A stretch of DNA of 64,000 nt, taken from the NCBI RefSeq assembly GCF_014863605.1, contig NZ_CP062252.1, positions 3,171,001 to 3,235,000 of the forward strand. Direction: 5' to 3'. This DNA is from Pseudomonas allokribbensis. GTDB lineage: Bacteria; Pseudomonadota; Gammaproteobacteria; Pseudomonadales; Pseudomonadaceae. A program made the translations under genes and the position numbers. Under the pieces are notes generated by a model. That model saw only the letters and a list, made by a program, of their open reading frames with translations, ran no database searches and was not told the DNA's origin. Shown one piece after another: positions 20,001 to 28,291 of this stretch (position 1 is the first letter of the stretch; every line of letters starts with the position of its first letter).

Positions 20001-20900
20001 CGCCGTAGCCACCATGCATTTGATCTGCCGCGAGGCCACTTCTTGATGGTCTGCGTCCAGATGCCATCCGAGGCGATCATGCAGACGGATGCCCAGCGCA
20101 ACGGCCTCGGGTGTCTGCAGTAAATGATCCAGATAAATGGCTGCACGCTCGCGTCTCAGGCTGTCCGGGAGCGACTTGTAGTCCGGCGTGGCGATATGTT
20201 GCAGCAGACTGCCCCGGCTCTGTGTTGTCTCCTTCGCGATCTGCTTGATCGTTTGACGTTCGACGGCCGAAAGGTGGAAGGCTGATTCGGCAGGCGCCAT
20301 CAGCAATTCGTGATAATCCCCGGTCACCGGGCTGTCCGGCAGTTGAAATTCCAGCCAGGCAATCAGATCGCGTACTTCGGCAACGGTGGAGGGCAGTGTG
20401 TATTGATGAAAGTTCAGCCATTGCTTGAGGCCAAACACCTCGGCGCAAAACACATAACCACCGGTTTGTAACGCACACTCACCAAGCGTGAGGATGTCCT
20501 CTCGCAGTTCGGAGGTGATCACGGCGTCGTGGGTGATTTCAACCCAGGAATCATTGACCCATACCCTGAGTCTGGCCTGTTCGTCGATGCACACGACAGT
20601 ACCGACAGGCAGAGAATGTTTCTCTGCGAGAAATAGAAAGTCTTCGGTCTCCAGCATCTTCGACAAGGCGATGCGGGCATATTCGACAGCGCTGTCAAAC
20701 GTGGTGTCCGACAGGCGTGACACAGTGGTGTAGTGCAAGTCAACGGATTCACCGTGTGCACAGTTTTCCGCAATAGCTGAGAGTGTTAAAGCGATGCTGG
20801 CTTTCTCTGCCTGATCAAGTTTTTGGCGTTCGGCGAAATACCTGGAATCAAACACAACATTATCAACACCCAGCAGGCTTCCGTTCTGTGCAAGTTGCAT
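17034..20900 (-). CDS. Large putative toxin with C-terminal aspzincin-type metallopeptidase domain
   Basis: A 1288-residue protein, the largest in the window. Residues 1-840 resemble no domain I can name with certainty and are helical and charged. A hydrophobic stretch at about 845-872 (GLALLGLMVGFGATVAGIIG) could insert in a membrane. Near the C-terminus, VLIHEMAHGAPDSLDLYYG (HEMAH at about 1152-1156) has the HExxH zinc site. A downstream Asp-x-x-Tyr-Gly resembles the M35/lysine-specific aspzincin signature. The preceding region with an FGND turn and a helical repeat also fits that fold. No signal peptide is present. ATG 20900 is preferred over a TTG two codons earlier; AAGGA precedes both. 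Base composition looks poorer in GC than the mtl genes in places, suggesting transfer. Confidence 0.7.
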   Translation of the reverse strand: MQLAQNGSLLGVDNVVFDSRYFAERQKLDQAEKASIALTLSAIAENCAHGESVDLHYTTVSRLSDTTFDSAVEYARIALSKMLETEDFLFLAEKHSLPVGTVVCIDEQARLRVWVNDSWVEITHDAVITSELREDILTLGECALQTGGYVFCAEVFGLKQWLNFHQYTLPSTVAEVRDLIAWLEFQLPDSPVTGDYHELLMAPAESAFHLSAVERQTIKQIAKETTQSRGSLLQHIATPDYKSLPDSLRRERAAIYLDHLLQTPEAVALGIRLHDRLGWHLDADHQEVASRQIKCMVATALILDLGFEVERHAKVIAGFQLYHPSNASKTAPQVVEGFEWQLTRELQLDPLYAPLAAHLLLACAAPQLLVQQTPAELTIGKPGWVIMSQAVALIELAAPGASRLMTYDRIKAFSELAPVSAAQRTLHELTTIAPIIQWAMLNGVLPDITGNDDDLNAFTTAASRFSQYVEALNDVETGIAIVPPDRRELALQELKRVMPEGDYLEEKVFKAKFDPALGERNFLEWLILYHPVSFGNVTGENSKIERLRASVLDLYMSGDLIVNGKLTDKFMTTKKLNSPPGAFSRLSELKPIDSIFNKAFEQYHQTLNKSQAAILKMAVSHLPERDRTMIANGLINLYTVRKSVNPLNPFEETQRQRNAAKGRYGIILGCQQGKVFRCYELFSLRGLCRERPELADMLRSSSVVFEEPSLSYLGADTDFQPKKPERQWPLDVDAYLNGSEPKRGLTSSVIVEKLWNFALASDEVQPVPLFFSRALEALAEGVLGNHPVASREELYSALYAQTELQKIRADNETVNDAIINVIVPFKKCIEDIRSGDAHRVSEGIGGCILDGLALLGLMVGFGATVAGIIGKTTSTTAKALSIAKAGAHFSVSLFNPLDGLPTLAVQGGRLAKKGVLLLSKHGLNAVETATGQLRKLTGSAQSYDLVKAAQKSDLFQGTRKAADNLGEPVSLLALQRNSDWYALNLRVGGAWGPKLKNLKVSRLAPLRRLFGRAKPFSYTQGYIKKALPAAKSKLDNATLMLLDTDSADVRAVLKHVFGNDSDDVLKHVKSNLHKMRNDLDFVTLANMSFRKGSEANAALRPVVYKRWKTSVLDGSYLKNTPERFLVIYPEGLDDYYRMAKYDDGRIGDVLIHEMAHGAPDSLDLYYGQMKHAGAGPADMDVAGLLDFAKDAHKAPPKNLSNPHFKATYDEGFELLGLIENTLPALVKKHPALINADSYSLAVSMLDQVRTHREAFLLNLARIQNGVKKTTQLGFIDGSVRLKLARASI

Positions 20901-21101
20901 GAACAATTTATCCTTGAATTGTTTGTACGGTAGTGGACCTCCCTGTGTGTGAAAGTTGGAAATGCAACAAGCTCACAACTACGGGGCGGCGCCAGAGTAA
21001 GTGTGTTCTGCCGCGAGTGGATAGTTGTAGTTGGTTTCAAAGTTGGTCAGGGCAGATTGAAGACCTGCCCGTTGGATTTTTCTCGGATGGAAGTTTCGGT
21101 C

Positions 21102-21467
21102 TCAGGATTGACCAAGAACTGATTTGACCTTGTCACGCAATTGATCAATGGAAAACGGTTTGCCGATCACATGCATGTCCGCCGGCACTTCAATGGTCTC
21201 GGCATAACCGCTGGCAAACAGAATGGGGAGCGCAGGGCGCAAGTTGCGCGCTTCAGTAGCCAATTGACGGCCATCCATGATCGGCAAGCCGACATCGGTC
21301 ATCATCAGGTCGATGTGTTGATTCACATCCTTGATAATCTCCAGCGCCTGCTCGCTGCCGTCCGCTTCCAGAACCTTGAACTCCAACTCCTCCAGTACGT
21401 CGACGATCAGCATGCGCACGATGGCATCGTCTTCTACTACAAGGATGGTGGACGCAGTGCTGGACAT
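21102..21467 (-). CDS. Stand-alone response regulator (receiver only)
   Basis: A 121-residue CheY-like protein: acidic pair in ILVVEDDAIVRML, phospho-acceptor aspartate in LMMTDVGLPIMDG, and the conserved lysine in VIGKPFSIDQL. It has no output domain, so it must act by protein contact or phosphotransfer. Its sequence is close to the receiver of the hybrid kinase at 28289-29959. The start MSSTASTILVVEDD is fixed by the domain edge; a frame continues upstream without coding character. It diverges from the hybrid kinase at 21731. Confidence 0.88.
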   Translation of the reverse strand: MSSTASTILVVEDDAIVRMLIVDVLEELEFKVLEADGSEQALEIIKDVNQHIDLMMTDVGLPIMDGRQLATEARNLRPALPILFASGYAETIEVPADMHVIGKPFSIDQLRDKVKSVLGQS

Positions 21468-21730
21468 AGTGGCGGCTCTCAAGAATGGGGAGGGTGGCGC
21501 CGGTCGATCAAAATTGCCGGGCTCTTGCATGAGTAAGTGGCGCATAGCCACAAGTTCCCGAATGGATACAAAAAAGAATAGGCGTATACGGGTGTGCAAG
21601 GATAACTGCTGGCCTGCGATTCGGCGCAGGCAAATGTGGGAAAACAGTGCTAACACTGTGAGAAAAATGGATCCATGCCGCCGTTTTGGGGCAAACTCCC
21701 TGGTTTTCAACAGTTCGACAAGGCTGCCAC

Positions 21731-24700
21731 ATGTCCTCTCCGTCTTCGGTTGATGAGCAACGGTTTCGCAAACTACTGAGTCGCAACGTCAGCCTGCCTT
21801 TGGGTGTGGGCGCAATCAGCGCGGTGTTCTTCGTTTGCCTGATCACCTATCTGTTGTCGGTGATCCAGTGGGTGGAACACACCGACCGGGTGATCAATAA
21901 CGCCAATGAAGCGGTGAAACTCACCGTCGACCTGGAAACCGGCATGCGCGGTTTCCTGCTCAGTGGCGACGAACACTTTCTCGACCCGTATGAAACGGCG
22001 AAGCCGCGTATCTCCGTAGCGCTCAACACCTTGCTTGAACTGACCGCCGACAACCCGGTGCAGACCGACCGGCTGCGCCGCCTGCAAGCCTTGCAAACCG
22101 AGTGGGCGACCTACGCGCAATCGATGATCGACCTGCAGCGCGCCAGCGGCGACTACAAGGCCGCGGTCAAGGCCGGGCGCGGCAAACGCCTCACTGACGA
22201 GATCCGCAAGCAATTCGAGGACGTGATCGATACCGAGCAGACGCTGCGCACCACGCGCAACGAAGATGTGCGCCGCACCACCATCTGGAGCATCAGCCTG
22301 TACCTGCTGTTCATCGCCGGTATCAGCGGTTTGCTGGCTTATATCGGTCGTCGCGATCTGCTCAGCCTTTCCAGTAGTTATGGCGCCAACCTGGCTGCGC
22401 AAAAGGCCAGCGCAGAGCGCCTGGAGCAGCAGGCCTGGCTGCGCACGGGCCAGACCGAACTGGCCGAACAAGTCCTGGGGCAACTGACGCTCAATCTGCT
22501 GGGCCGCAACATTCTGCAATTCTGTGCCCAGTACCTTGGCACTGCCGTGGCTGCGTTGTATGTACGCGAAGAGCATGGCGGGCTCAAACGCGTGGCTAGC
22601 TATGGTTTCTCCCGCGAGCAGGAAGAGCAGGAACAATCGATCTACAGCGGTGAAGGCATTGTCGGCCAGGTCGCGCAGCAGGCGCGGCTGATTCGTCTCG
22701 ATTCGGTGCCGGCCGACTACTTCAAGGTCAGCTCCGGATTGGGCGAAGGCCTGCCACACAGCGTGCTGGTGGTACCGACCAGCGATGACGACCGGGTCAA
22801 CGGCGTGATCGAACTCGGCTTCCTGCGTCCGCTCACCGAGCGTGATGTGGCGCTTCTGGAACGGATTGCCGGCAACATCGGCACATCCATCGAAGCGGCG
22901 CGTTACCGCCAGCGTCTACAGGAAGTGCTGGCCGAAACCCAGCAGCTCAACGAAGAGTTGCAGGTGCAGCAGGAAGAACTGAAAACCGCCAACGAAGAAC
23001 TGGAAGAACAGTCGCGGATTCTCAAGGAGTCTCAGGCGCATCTGGAAACCCAGCAAGTCGAGCTGGAGCAGACCAACGAGCAACTGGCCGAACAGGCCCA
23101 GACCCTGGCCGAGCAACGCGATGCCATGGACCAGAAGAACACCGAGCTCAATCAGGCTCAGGTGCAACTGGAAGAGCGCGCCGAAGAGTTGCAGCGTTCG
23201 AGCAAATACAAATCCGAATTCCTCGCCAACATGTCCCACGAACTGCGCACGCCGCTGAACAGTTCGCTGATCCTGGCCAAGCTGCTGGCGGAAAACCCGC
23301 AGGACAACCTCAGCGCCGAGCAAGTGAAGTTTGCCGAGTCGATCTATTCCGCCGGCAACGATCTGCTCAACCTGATCAACGACATTCTCGACATTTCCAA
23401 GGTTGAAGCCGGCAAACTCGAAGTGGTCCCGGAAAACACCAGCGTCGCGCGCCTGGCCGAAGGCTTGCGCGGTGTATTCGAACCACTGGCGGCAGACAAG
23501 AAACTGGCGTTCAGCGTCGAGTTGCAGCCGGACGCACCGATCACGCTGTTCACCGATCGCCAGCGTCTGGAGCAGGTCATCAAGAACCTGCTGTCCAACG
23601 CCGTGAAATTCACCGAACACGGCACGGTCAGCCTGACCATCGCCGGACAACCGGACGATCGCATTGCCTTTATCGTGCGCGACTCGGGGATCGGGATTGC
23701 CCAGGACCAGCAGGAAAGCATTTTCGAAGCCTTCCGCCAGGCCGACGGCACCACCAACCGCAAATACGGCGGCACCGGGTTGGGCCTGTCGATCTCCCGG
23801 GATCTGGCGACCTTGCTGGGCGGTTCGATCAGCGTCAGCAGCGCGCCAGGGCAGGGCAGTGCCTTTACGCTGGTGTTACCGCAGCAATACAGCGAACCGG
23901 GCGATACGCCGGTTGCACCGCTGACCTTCAGTCCGCCAGCATCCGCACCGGTCATTACACCTGCCGTCGCGGTGTCGCCGCTGGCGTCCGTCGACATCCC
24001 GCGTTTCAACGACGACCGCAACAAGGCACCGTTCGATACCCGCTGCATTCTGGTGGTGGAAGACGAGCCGAATTTTGCCCACATCCTCTACGACCTGGCC
24101 CACGAACTGGGCTATCAGTGCCTGGTTGCTCACGGCGCGGATGAAGGTTATGACCTGGCGAAAGAGTTCGTGCCGGACGCAATCCTGCTGGACATGCGCC
24201 TCCCGGATCACTCGGGCCTGACCGTTCTGCAACGCCTGAAAGAACACGCCGAAACCCGGCACATCCCGGTGCACGTGATTTCCGTGGAAGACCGCGTCGA
24301 AGCGGCCATGCACATGGGCGCTATCGGTTACGCGGTCAAACCGACCACCCGCGAAGAGCTCAAGGACGTGTTCGCGCGCCTTGAAGCCAAGCTGACCCAG
24401 AAGGTCAAACGCGTGCTGCTGGTCGAGGACGACGATCTGCAACGCGAAAGCATCGCCCGCCTGATCGGTGATGACGACATTGAAATCACCGCCGTCGGCC
24501 TGGCACAGGACGCGCTGGAGCTGCTGCGCACGACGATCTTCGATTGCATGGTCATCGACCTGAAGCTGCCGGACATGCTTGGCAACGATCTGCTCAAGCG
24601 CATGTCCACCGAGGATATCTGCTCGTTCCCGCCGGTCATCGTCTACACCGGACGCAACCTGACCCGCGATGAAGAGGCCGATCTGCGCAAGTATTCGCGT

Positions 24701-25222
24701 TCGATCATCATCAAGGGCGCGCGCTCGCCGGAACGTCTGCTGGATGAGGTCACACTCTTTCTGCACAAAGTCGAATCGCAGTTGTCCCATGAACGGCAGA
24801 AGATGCTCAAGACCGCGCGCAGCCGCGACAAGGTCTTCGAGGGTCGCAAAGTGCTGCTGGTGGACGACGATGTACGCAACATCTTCGCCCTGACCAGCGC
24901 GCTGGAAACCAAGGGTGCAGTCGTGGTGATCGGCCGTAACGGTCGTGAAGCGATTGAAAAATTGAATGAAGTCGAGGACATCGACCTGGTGCTGATGGAC
25001 GTGATGATGCCGGAAATGGATGGTTTTGAAGCCACCATGGAAATCCGCAAGGATCCGCGCTGGCGCAAGCTGCCGATCATCGCGGTGACGGCCAAGGCCA
25101 TGAAGGACGATCAGGAGCGCTGCCTGCAGGCGGGCGCCAATGATTACCTGGCCAAGCCCATCGACCTGGATCGCCTGTTCTCGCTGATTCGCGTGTGGTT
25201 GCCGAAGATGGAACGCATTTAG
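21731..25222 (+). CDS. Hybrid sensor histidine kinase with CHASE3, GAF and three receivers
   Basis: An 1163-residue membrane-anchored kinase. Two transmembrane segments (about 20-45 and 188-208) frame a CHASE3 sensor domain (DLETGMRGFLLSGDEHFLDPY). A GAF domain (about 250-395) and a long glutamine- and glutamate-rich coiled coil (about 395-485) follow. HisKA has the phospho-histidine in FLANMSHELRTPLNS (His about 503). The ATPase domain shows KNLLSNAVKFT, DSGIGIA and GTGLGLSIS. Three C-terminal receivers have acceptor aspartates in ILLDMRLPDHSG, MVIDLKLPDMLG and LVLMDVMMPEMDG. The second has KG instead of KP at the switch lysine. The start at 21731 has AAGG upstream. Its stop overlaps the GTG of the cheR-like gene (TAGTG), so it heads a coupled operon. 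Confidence 0.93.
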   Translation: MSSPSSVDEQRFRKLLSRNVSLPLGVGAISAVFFVCLITYLLSVIQWVEHTDRVINNANEAVKLTVDLETGMRGFLLSGDEHFLDPYETAKPRISVALNTLLELTADNPVQTDRLRRLQALQTEWATYAQSMIDLQRASGDYKAAVKAGRGKRLTDEIRKQFEDVIDTEQTLRTTRNEDVRRTTIWSISLYLLFIAGISGLLAYIGRRDLLSLSSSYGANLAAQKASAERLEQQAWLRTGQTELAEQVLGQLTLNLLGRNILQFCAQYLGTAVAALYVREEHGGLKRVASYGFSREQEEQEQSIYSGEGIVGQVAQQARLIRLDSVPADYFKVSSGLGEGLPHSVLVVPTSDDDRVNGVIELGFLRPLTERDVALLERIAGNIGTSIEAARYRQRLQEVLAETQQLNEELQVQQEELKTANEELEEQSRILKESQAHLETQQVELEQTNEQLAEQAQTLAEQRDAMDQKNTELNQAQVQLEERAEELQRSSKYKSEFLANMSHELRTPLNSSLILAKLLAENPQDNLSAEQVKFAESIYSAGNDLLNLINDILDISKVEAGKLEVVPENTSVARLAEGLRGVFEPLAADKKLAFSVELQPDAPITLFTDRQRLEQVIKNLLSNAVKFTEHGTVSLTIAGQPDDRIAFIVRDSGIGIAQDQQESIFEAFRQADGTTNRKYGGTGLGLSISRDLATLLGGSISVSSAPGQGSAFTLVLPQQYSEPGDTPVAPLTFSPPASAPVITPAVAVSPLASVDIPRFNDDRNKAPFDTRCILVVEDEPNFAHILYDLAHELGYQCLVAHGADEGYDLAKEFVPDAILLDMRLPDHSGLTVLQRLKEHAETRHIPVHVISVEDRVEAAMHMGAIGYAVKPTTREELKDVFARLEAKLTQKVKRVLLVEDDDLQRESIARLIGDDDIEITAVGLAQDALELLRTTIFDCMVIDLKLPDMLGNDLLKRMSTEDICSFPPVIVYTGRNLTRDEEADLRKYSRSIIIKGARSPERLLDEVTLFLHKVESQLSHERQKMLKTARSRDKVFEGRKVLLVDDDVRNIFALTSALETKGAVVVIGRNGREAIEKLNEVEDIDLVLMDVMMPEMDGFEATMEIRKDPRWRKLPIIAVTAKAMKDDQERCLQAGANDYLAKPIDLDRLFSLIRVWLPKMERI

Positions 25223-26055
25223 TGGAACGTAGTTACTCAGCAGAACGAAACAGCGAAATCGAATTGCGCTTGCTGATCGAGGCGATCTACCTCAAGTACA
25301 GCTATGACTTTCGTGACTACTCCGGCGCGTCGATCAAGCGCCGGGTGCAACATGCGTTGAGCCAGTTCGAATGCGCGACGATTTCGGCGTTGCAGGAGAA
25401 GGTCCTGCACGACCCGACAGCGTTCATGCAATTGCTGCAATTGCTGACGATTCCGGTCAGCGAGATGTTTCGCGATCCGTCGCACTTCCTGGCGATCCGT
25501 CAGGAGGTGGTGCCGCTGCTCAAGACCTACCCGTCGATCAAGATCTGGATCGCCGGGTGCAGCACCGGTGAGGAGGTCTATTCGATGGCGATTCTGCTGC
25601 GCGAAGAAGGTCTGCTCGACCGCACGATCATCTACGCCACCGACATCAACCCGCGCTCGCTGGACAAGGCCAAGCAGGGGATCTTTTCGATGGAAAACGT
25701 GCGCGCCTACACCGCCAACTATCAGCAGGCCGGCGGCCAGCGCTCGTTCGCCGACTACTACACTGCTGCGTATGGCTACGCGATTTTCGACAAGAGCCTG
25801 TGCGAGAACGTGACCTTCGCCGACCACAGCCTGGCGACGGACAGCGTATTCTCTGAAACTCAATTAATTTCATGTCGTAACGTGTTGATTTACTTCAATA
25901 AAAAACTTCAGGATCGAGCATTCGGATTGTTCCATGAGTCGTTGTGCCACCGAGGCTTCCTGGTGTTGGGCAGCAAGGAAACGCTGGATTTTTCCGGCTA
26001 TTCCAATCAGTTCGAGCCCTTGGTGAAACAAGAACGGATCTACCGCAAATCATGA
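25222..26055 (+). CDS. CheR-type protein-glutamate methyltransferase
   Basis: A 277-residue S-adenosylmethionine-dependent methyltransferase of the CheR family. The N-terminal helical CheR_N domain (LRLLIEAIYLKYSYDFRDYS) is followed by the catalytic domain with the SAM loop IWIAGCSTGEEVYSMA and the ISCRNVLIYFNKKLQ segment. It starts with GTG, sharing one base with the kinase stop codon. The next gene starts inside its own stop (ATGA). No chemoreceptor gene is nearby, so the substrate is probably not a classical MCP and may be the adjacent kinase. Confidence 0.9.
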   Translation: MERSYSAERNSEIELRLLIEAIYLKYSYDFRDYSGASIKRRVQHALSQFECATISALQEKVLHDPTAFMQLLQLLTIPVSEMFRDPSHFLAIRQEVVPLLKTYPSIKIWIAGCSTGEEVYSMAILLREEGLLDRTIIYATDINPRSLDKAKQGIFSMENVRAYTANYQQAGGQRSFADYYTAAYGYAIFDKSLCENVTFADHSLATDSVFSETQLISCRNVLIYFNKKLQDRAFGLFHESLCHRGFLVLGSKETLDFSGYSNQFEPLVKQERIYRKS

Positions 26056-26645
26056 ACAGTGCAGCGGATTTGCCTCGGGTCGAGGCGATTGTGGTCGGGG
26101 CTTCCGCCGGTGGCGTCGAGGCCTTGCTGACGATGCTCGGTTCGCTGCGGTCAGGGTTCGGGTTGCCGATCATCATCGTCCTGCACCTGCCGGAAGAGCG
26201 GCGCAGCCAGCTCGCCGATGTGTTTGCCCGGCGAGTGGCGTTACCGGTCGCCGAAGCCATCGATAAACAGGACATTCAGCCCGGCACCGTGTATTTCGCC
26301 ACACCGGGCTATCACCTGTCGGTGGAGCAGGACCGCAGCCTGTCGTTGAGCCTGGAAGACCGCTTGCATCATTCGCGGCCTTCGATCGATTTCCTGTTTG
26401 AGTCCGCAGCCGATGTCTACGGCCCCGCACTGGCTGCCGTGCTGCTGACCGGGGCCAACCACGATGGTGCACGGGGCCTGGCGCAGGTCAAACGCCATGG
26501 CGGGCTGACCATCGTTCAGGATCCGGACGACGCTCTGGTGGCAACCATGCCCGAGGCCGCCCTGAAGATTCATCAACCGGATCACATACTTCCCATACGC
26601 GGCATCGGCCGTCTGCTTGTCGAGCTGGAACGAATCGCATGCTGA
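26052..26645 (+). CDS. CheB-type methylesterase without receiver domain
   Basis: A 197-residue protein that is only the catalytic domain of CheB. The serine of the triad is in VGASAGGVEAL, the histidine in IVLHLPEERRSQ and the aspartate in LLTGANHDGARGL. Classical CheB carries an N-terminal receiver that represses the enzyme; it is absent here, so activity must be controlled otherwise or be constitutive. It is translationally coupled to the CheR-type gene on one side (ATGA) and overlaps the receiver-kinase gene by seven bases on the other. Confidence 0.92.
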   Translation: MNSAADLPRVEAIVVGASAGGVEALLTMLGSLRSGFGLPIIIVLHLPEERRSQLADVFARRVALPVAEAIDKQDIQPGTVYFATPGYHLSVEQDRSLSLSLEDRLHHSRPSIDFLFESAADVYGPALAAVLLTGANHDGARGLAQVKRHGGLTIVQDPDDALVATMPEAALKIHQPDHILPIRGIGRLLVELERIAC

Positions 26646-27853
26646 GTAATATCCAGGCAAAACTGCTGATCGTCGACGATCTGCCCGAGAACCTGCTGGC
26701 TCTCGAAGCGCTGATCAAACGCGAAGACCGCACCGTCTACAAAGCGCTGTCCGCGGACGAAGCGCTGTCGCTGCTGTTGCAACACGAATTCGCCATGGCC
26801 ATTCTCGATGTGCAGATGCCCGGCATGAATGGCTTTGAACTGGCCGAGCTGATGCGCGGCACCGAGAAAACCAAGAACATCCCGATCATCTTCGTCAGCG
26901 CTGCCGGCCGTGAACTGAATTACGCGTTCAAGGGTTATGAAAGCGGAGCAGTGGACTTCCTGCACAAGCCGCTGGATATCCACGCGGTGAAGAGCAAGGT
27001 CAACGTATTCGTCGACCTGTACCGCCAGAGCAAGGCGATGAAGCAACAGGTCGAAGCCCTCGAACAGAGCCGCCGCGAACAGGAAGCGCTGCTTCAGCAA
27101 TTGCAGAGCACCCAGGGCGAACTGGAGCAGGCGGTGCGCATGCGTGACGATTTCATGTCGATCGTCGCCCACGAAGTGCGCACGCCGCTCAACGGCCTTA
27201 TCCTCGAAACCCAGCTGCGCAAGATGCACCTGGCCCGGGACAATGCCGCCGCGTTCACCCTCGACAAGATGCACGCGATGGTCGACCGCGACGAGCGCCA
27301 GATCAAAAGCCTGATCCGCCTGATCGAGGACATGCTCGACGTGTCGCGGATCCGCACCGGCAAGCTGTCGATCCGACCGAGCCGTTTCGATCTGGCGCAA
27401 CTGGTCGGCAACCTGCTGCAAAATTTCGCCCAGCAGATCGAAGCGGCCGAGACCGAAGTCAGCTTCACCGCCGCCGAACCGGTGCAAGGGCAGTGGGACG
27501 AGTTCCGCATCGAGCAAGTGGTGTCGAACCTGCTGACCAACGCCTTGCGTTATGGCGGCAAGAGCCCGGTGCAGGTGCGGGTTTATCGCGAAGGCAATGA
27601 GGCTCGGGTCGAAGTCGCGGACCAGGGCATCGGTATCAGCGAGGAGAATCAGAAACGCATTTTTCAACAGTTCGAACGGGTTTCCGCCAAGACGGTGGTG
27701 GCCGGCCTCGGGCTGGGTCTGTTCATTTCCGAGCAGATCGTCGCCGCCCATGGCGGTTCCATCGTCGTCGAGAGCAAGATCAACGAAGGCGCCCTGTTTC
27801 GCGTTTGTCTGCCGCTCCAGGAAAACGGCGAAACAAACGCAACCTCTGAGTGA
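26639..27853 (+). CDS. Receiver-histidine kinase (soluble)
   Basis: A 404-residue cytoplasmic kinase with an N-terminal receiver (acidic pair in LLIVDDLPENLL, acceptor in AILDVQMPGMNG, lysine in DFLHKPLDI). A coiled coil at about 125-170 is followed by HisKA (SIVAHEVRTPLNG) and an ATPase domain (VVSNLLTNALRYG, DQGIGIS, GLGLGLFISEQI). It has no membrane segment or input domain apart from the receiver, so it probably receives signal by phosphotransfer from the large hybrid kinase upstream. Confidence 0.93.
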   Translation: MLSNIQAKLLIVDDLPENLLALEALIKREDRTVYKALSADEALSLLLQHEFAMAILDVQMPGMNGFELAELMRGTEKTKNIPIIFVSAAGRELNYAFKGYESGAVDFLHKPLDIHAVKSKVNVFVDLYRQSKAMKQQVEALEQSRREQEALLQQLQSTQGELEQAVRMRDDFMSIVAHEVRTPLNGLILETQLRKMHLARDNAAAFTLDKMHAMVDRDERQIKSLIRLIEDMLDVSRIRTGKLSIRPSRFDLAQLVGNLLQNFAQQIEAAETEVSFTAAEPVQGQWDEFRIEQVVSNLLTNALRYGGKSPVQVRVYREGNEARVEVADQGIGISEENQKRIFQQFERVSAKTVVAGLGLGLFISEQIVAAHGGSIVVESKINEGALFRVCLPLQENGETNATSE

Positions 27854-27897
27854 CCACACGGTCGTATCAGCAGCTATTGACCGAACAAAGGCTTCCC

Positions 27898-28275
27898 ATG
27901 AGCGTAGATGCACAAGATGTAGTACTCGTCGTCGAGGACGAACCGGTGATCCTGATGGTCCTGACCGATTATTTGTCAGGCCAGGGCTATCGCGTGTTGC
28001 AGGCCGAAAACGGCGAGCAGGCGTTCGAGATTCTGGCGAGCAAGCCGCATCTGGACATGTTGATTACCGATTTCCGCTTGCCGGGCGGGATCTCCGGCGT
28101 GCAGATCGCCGAACCCGCCGTCAAATTGCGCCCGGATCTGAAAGTGATCTTCATCAGCGGCTATCCGCAGGAAATCCGCGAGACCGGCAGCCCGATCACG
28201 CGCCGGGCGCCGATCCTGGAAAAACCGTTCGACCTGGATGTGTTGCAGGAGAAAATTCAGGAACTGCTGGCCTGA
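27898..28275 (+). CDS. Stand-alone response regulator (receiver only)
   Basis: A 125-residue CheY-like protein with VLVVEDEPVILMVL, acceptor aspartate in MLITDFRLPGG and lysine in PILEKPFDLDVL. It has no output domain. A GTG at 27850 overlapping the previous stop is possible, but ATG 27898 has AAAGG at the right spacing and starts at the domain edge. It is the last gene of the plus-strand signalling operon and ends in a hairpin shared with the opposing kinase gene. Confidence 0.88.
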   Translation: MSVDAQDVVLVVEDEPVILMVLTDYLSGQGYRVLQAENGEQAFEILASKPHLDMLITDFRLPGGISGVQIAEPAVKLRPDLKVIFISGYPQEIRETGSPITRRAPILEKPFDLDVLQEKIQELLA

Positions 28276-28291
28276 GGCGTCAACCGCCTCA
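28273..28291. terminator. Compact bidirectional hairpin made from two stop codons
   Basis: TGAGGCG-TCAAC-CGCCTCA forms a perfect 7-base stem. The left arm contains the TGA stop of the plus-strand regulator and the right arm contains the TGA stop of the minus-strand kinase. It is the only sequence between the convergent operons, and no T-run follows on either side. Confidence 0.6.
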
